NCBI GenBank assembly: GCA_905331475.1 | Contig: CAJNYU010000783.1 | Coordinates: forward strand, 62,001-126,000 | DNA: 64,000 nt | Direction: 5' to 3' | DNA from: Rotaria socialis | Taxonomy: Eukaryota; Rotifera; Eurotatoria; Philodinida; Philodinidae | In this document: positions 60,801 through 64,000 of the stretch, one piece after another | Numbering within the stretch: position 1 is the first letter of the stretch | Layout: each line of letters starts with the position of its first letter | The notes under the pieces: model-generated | Seen by the model: the letters and a program-made list of their open reading frames with translations, nothing else | What the model was told of the DNA's origin: nothing | The model's database searches: none | Made by a program: the position numbers and the translations under genes

Positions 60801-62207
60801 ACCCAATTATCGACATGTCGAGAGTAATACATTTTCACGAATGTACAAAAATAATGTTTTTCTATTACGATTAAAAGCATGTGTAACACTATAATTACTA
60901 ATTAGAGTACGAAGAAACGAATCGTCTCGTTTGATTCTCATTTTAAAACGAAAATATGCTTTTAATATTGAAGCCTGTTATGAGTATGAAAGCAAGTAAG
61001 TATTTCCTAAGTCACTAGATAAATCATTTACTTAAATTTACTATAGTCAATAAAATAAAACTAACTATGTCATCATTCAGACACAATGAGATTGTCACAG
61101 GAAATTATTTTCTCATAGGAGAAAATTTCATTAAATTAAAATTGAACATAGTTTTTACAAGCCCATATGCTATTTTGTATAAACCATATGCCCTATCGTC
61201 TTCATCAGTTCTATCTTATGTAATAGAATTATTTATCCATCGTTTGTTATAACAATGCATAACATGGAAACTGATGACATCATAAAATCAATTTACATAT
61301 TATGAAATGTTTCATGAATCAATTATGAAAACACAACCTGTACTGACAATGTATCACAATGTCAATTAGTTGAAAAAAAGGAATGTTTCACTGGATACTG
61401 TATTGCATATTTTTAAAGTAAAATTTTAAAATCTTAACATTATAGTTTAGACGTACCTTCTTGAATTATTATTATTTCTATTTGGATTTGATCTATTTCC
61501 ATCGTCACTATTATTAGTATTATTATCATTATTTGATGCACCATTCGCTTGACGATTTCTTCTATAAGATTCATCATGATTATTACGATGTTGTGAATAT
61601 TCATTCGTTTTCTCTGAATTGTTATCACCATTATCCATCTCGATTTCTAATGTTTGTGAATTTAGATTAAGCTTGTCCGTTTGATAAACATTTGATAATA
61701 TCGAGGAGAATGTTTCATCACGAAATGATTGTTCTAATCGACCATCATTATTTTGATTTTGAACATCAAAATGATTTAAAGATATATCCATATGACTTAG
61801 ACTATTTTCATAATTATCTTCGTCCTCCTCGTTTTCAGAATGAGTTTTAAACATAATATCAATATCATTTGCTGATAAAGTATTTTGTTGAATTGAATTA
61901 TGATCATCAGTACTAAGCATAATATCTGTTTGATTACTATTCTGATGATCATAATCAATTAGTTTATCAACACGAATTCGATCATCTGTATTTATCCATT
62001 TATGATATCCGCTAATAAAGCGAAGACTTTCACTTGTTGTTGATATTAAATCAGTTTGTTCAAGTGAATCAAGGGATGAAGCACGTTGGCCATTCTTTTC
62101 GGGAGAAGGAGAAAAACAGTTAAATAAAAATTGTCAAATTTTATCTACTAATTTTAACTTACTGTTAAATTAGTTGCTTCTTTTTCTTCTTCATGTTCAT
62201 TGTCCAT
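54511..62207 (-). CDS. Very large low-complexity protein of unknown function (7 exons, about 1720 aa)
   Basis: Exons (high to low): 62163-62207, 61457-62094, 59894-60669, 59377-59831, 57432-58611, 55971-56654, 54511-55895. All junctions keep frame and total 1721 codons. It begins MDNEHEEEKEATNLT. An acidic Asn/Asp-rich zone (exon 2 to exon 3 start, DDDNDDDNDADDDEDHDDE) precedes a helical part (LRNLTNKQSFDRRDFETLQS) and Ser-rich linkers. Exon 5 has poly-Thr and IYEIHTRGACKCVVV-like beta stretches. Exons 6-7 hold a more ordered part (LLHLVDYSSRDDYNPTN, RYVRARIIHVKDFYDETH, SRIRYIRIPGETIRIEEKIT, YKGVMYANLPYSLKYWNIL), then a poly-Gln run (about 17 Q, 54842-54891) and Ser/His-rich tail. No TM or signal peptide. 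Exon 5 starts with ATG directly after its acceptor, so two separate genes or an alternative promoter remain possible. No family recognised. Confidence 0.72.
54842..54891 (-). repeat. CAA/CAG repeat encoding poly-Gln
   Basis: A TTG/CTG run on the plus strand translates to about 17 consecutive Gln in the last exon of the large gene. Shorter Gln runs occur at about 56130-56155. Confidence 0.95.
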
Positions 62208-64000
62208 TTTAATTAAATGGTAATAGAAATAATTCTAAAAACAAAGTAACAAATAAAAATATCTTCACGAAAATGATGTATCTAATTGAATTGAGTATTC
62301 TCTATCTTTTTTTTGTTGCATCTCATCTTCGTTCGATTTCTTATTTCAATGTTCATACATATATGACCATTATCTTCAAGTACGCCTTTTTATTCTCGTG
62401 CAATATTTGTCTTTAGACAATTGATTAAGCTTCGTATAAATGAGATAAATGTGACGCGAGATTGATAATTTCATATTATACAGTAAATCCCTTACATTCT
62501 TTTTTTTGTATCTCACATACCCAATCAATATTGACAAAATCTTTAGGTGCCATTTTAATCAATTGGAGTAAAGAGAAAAACAAATAGAGAACTCGTTCAA
62601 CAATGTATACTTATTATTAGCATATGATCATGTCAAATAGAAAATGGATGTACATGCTTTTGTATAAATGTAGCTTTACACGTATGAAATACGTAAAGAC
62701 ATGTCACGGACGACTGAGTTGACAGATTAAAAAGAGATGAGAAAAAAAGTAGTAAGACGAAAAAAGATACATGATTGTCATTGAAGACATAATCGTGAAG
62801 GTCATATGGCATAAAACCTGTCAAAAGATTTTTACTTTACTCGTTCAAATACCAAGTACTTAAATGTTGCTATGTTAACTAATATATTTGTTCCAAGTCA
62901 TTTGTTTTTAATAATAGCTAATAGCAAAGAAAAGAAAACATTGACTTGGAACATGCAATACAGAGATTGTTGTTACTTATGACAAGTGATGAAATAGTAT
63001 GCTTCCTTACCATAATATTCGTCGCAGAGAAAAAGAAACTGTTCCTGATACGAAAAATCTTGATGCGTCAAAATTGAAGATCTTCCAATGCAATGTCTTC
63101 TGCTTTTTTCTAAAATACCTATAATAATGATACGTATTATGCGTTTGTCGTTCGCGAGTGCCTCGTTTGAACAAAGTTTTTTTCCCGTCATTTTTTTTAT
63201 TCTTGGTTCTGCCTGGTTGAACATCTACATTTTTTCCTCTTTCGTTTTTGGCGATGATTATCGTACAAAATGAATGAATATGTGAAGTTGAATGCGAAAA
63301 TGATCTATCATCAACGAGAAAAAAAAAGAATAGAAGGGCGTACAGCAATCAACAAGACCGACCATATCCCTAAATTGAAATACTTATTGAATGAATCGAA
63401 AGGGTATACAAGCATTTCATGCTTTTAAATGTACGATAATGGCGAGACATTTTTTTCATGCATTTTTCACTCATACACATAACTCTTCTAAACGTCATAC
63501 ACATTGATTCAAATGATTGCATAGATAGATGATTCAACACGTAAAATAGATCATTAGACATATAGGTCTGCATCTTCTTTTATATAACAATAATAAATAA
63601 GAACATTAAAAAGAAAATTTTTTGCCGTACATGGAATTCGAAATGTATCATATATATATCTACTAAAATAATGGTTATGACATCAAACACCTAGATGAAA
63701 TGAAAATGAAACTTTTAAGTGAAAATTAATATGTTTGAATAGGAGTTCAATTGGTTGTGTGAATAATGATTTGATCTTACATATACCGTTCTATTCTCAT
63801 TCTAATTAATGAAATATAGTAACACGTATCGTATTGATTTAAGGTTCTTGTTAATAAACTTGATTTAGAAACAAAAATCAACCACTTCGTCATCAATGTC
63901 AAAATTAGTTAACATCAACTAGTCGACAGCTAACGTCAAACTTTTACTAAGGTGATAATTTAGGATATATCATTCAATAACGATTTCAAATATATATCAT
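62208..64000. other. Right-edge intergenic region, no gene recognised
   Basis: Upstream DNA of the large gene, AT-rich. Open frames at 62633-62824, 62973-63348 and 63370-63573 (minus) lack domains and splice partners. A gene continuing beyond the window edge cannot be excluded. Confidence 0.45.

Noticed and set aside
62973-63573. Minus-strand open frames at the right edge
   Set aside because: Short, overlapping, without domains; compatible with random AT-rich frames.

Overview
The window is nuclear DNA from a small-genome metazoan. It is AT-rich. Its genes are split by many very short GT-AG introns (about 42-85 bp), and intergenic spans are usually about 0.3-2 kb. Gene content is animal: AIFM1, MFSD14/HIAT1, CK1-alpha, PPTC7, a BTBD17-like BTB/BACK protein, an ABHD4/5 hydrolase and a CP2/grainyhead-family pseudogene. 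Compactness, intron size, lineage-specific secreted families and a DUF2237 relic best fit a bdelloid rotifer (Adineta/Rotaria type). That assignment is an inference; I saw no spliced-leader sequence and no true telomere array. Exon boundaries below were assembled by hand, and every intact multi-exon model keeps an open frame across all junctions.

Layout. 1.3-2.4 kb (+): retinol-dehydrogenase-like SDR. 3.9-8.5 kb (-): AIFM1 in 11 exons; one intron is swollen to about 2.1 kb by an intronless, frame-broken CP2-family copy. 9.3-11.5 kb (+): MFSD14-type transporter, divergent from AIFM1. 12.0 kb: a 163-bp hAT-type MITE with a perfect 8-bp target duplication. 12.7-14.6 kb (-): protein with tandem psq/CENP-B helix-turn-helix domains and no transposase domain. 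14.6-20 kb: no genes; simple repeats, then a cluster of degenerate inverted repeats. 20.2-21.9 kb (-): Tyr/Arg-rich unknown. 23.2-24.4 kb (-): two-TM unknown. 25.4-27.4 kb: mobile-element-like unit with inverted ends and CCCTGCCCTA minisatellites. 27.7-29.2 kb (+): BTBD17-like. 30.2-31.7 kb (-): PPTC7 phosphatase. 32.8-33.5 kb (-): secreted unknown. 34.2-36.0 kb (-): membrane M28 peptidase. 37.2 kb (-): decayed TIL-domain gene. 37.7-40.1 kb (-): two unknown genes. 40.6-42.5 kb (-): a tandem pair of secreted Cys-cluster proteins. 43.2-43.7 kb (-): DUF2237 pseudogene. 45.3-46.8 kb (-): CK1-alpha. 47.4-48.8 kb (-): ABHD4/5. 50.5 kb (+): small ankyrin protein. 53.4-53.9 kb (-): small single-pass membrane protein. 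54.5-62.2 kb (-): one 7-exon gene for a roughly 1720-residue low-complexity protein. 62.2-64 kb: nothing recognised.

The genes do not form a pathway or operon; this is ordinary housekeeping and accessory eukaryotic content. Most genes after 12 kb lie on the minus strand. The most unusual items are the two gene relics (CP2 retrocopy-like, DUF2237), the transposon-like repeats, the domesticated-looking CENP-B-type DNA-binding protein and the secreted Cys-cluster family. I found no convincing new multi-gene system.
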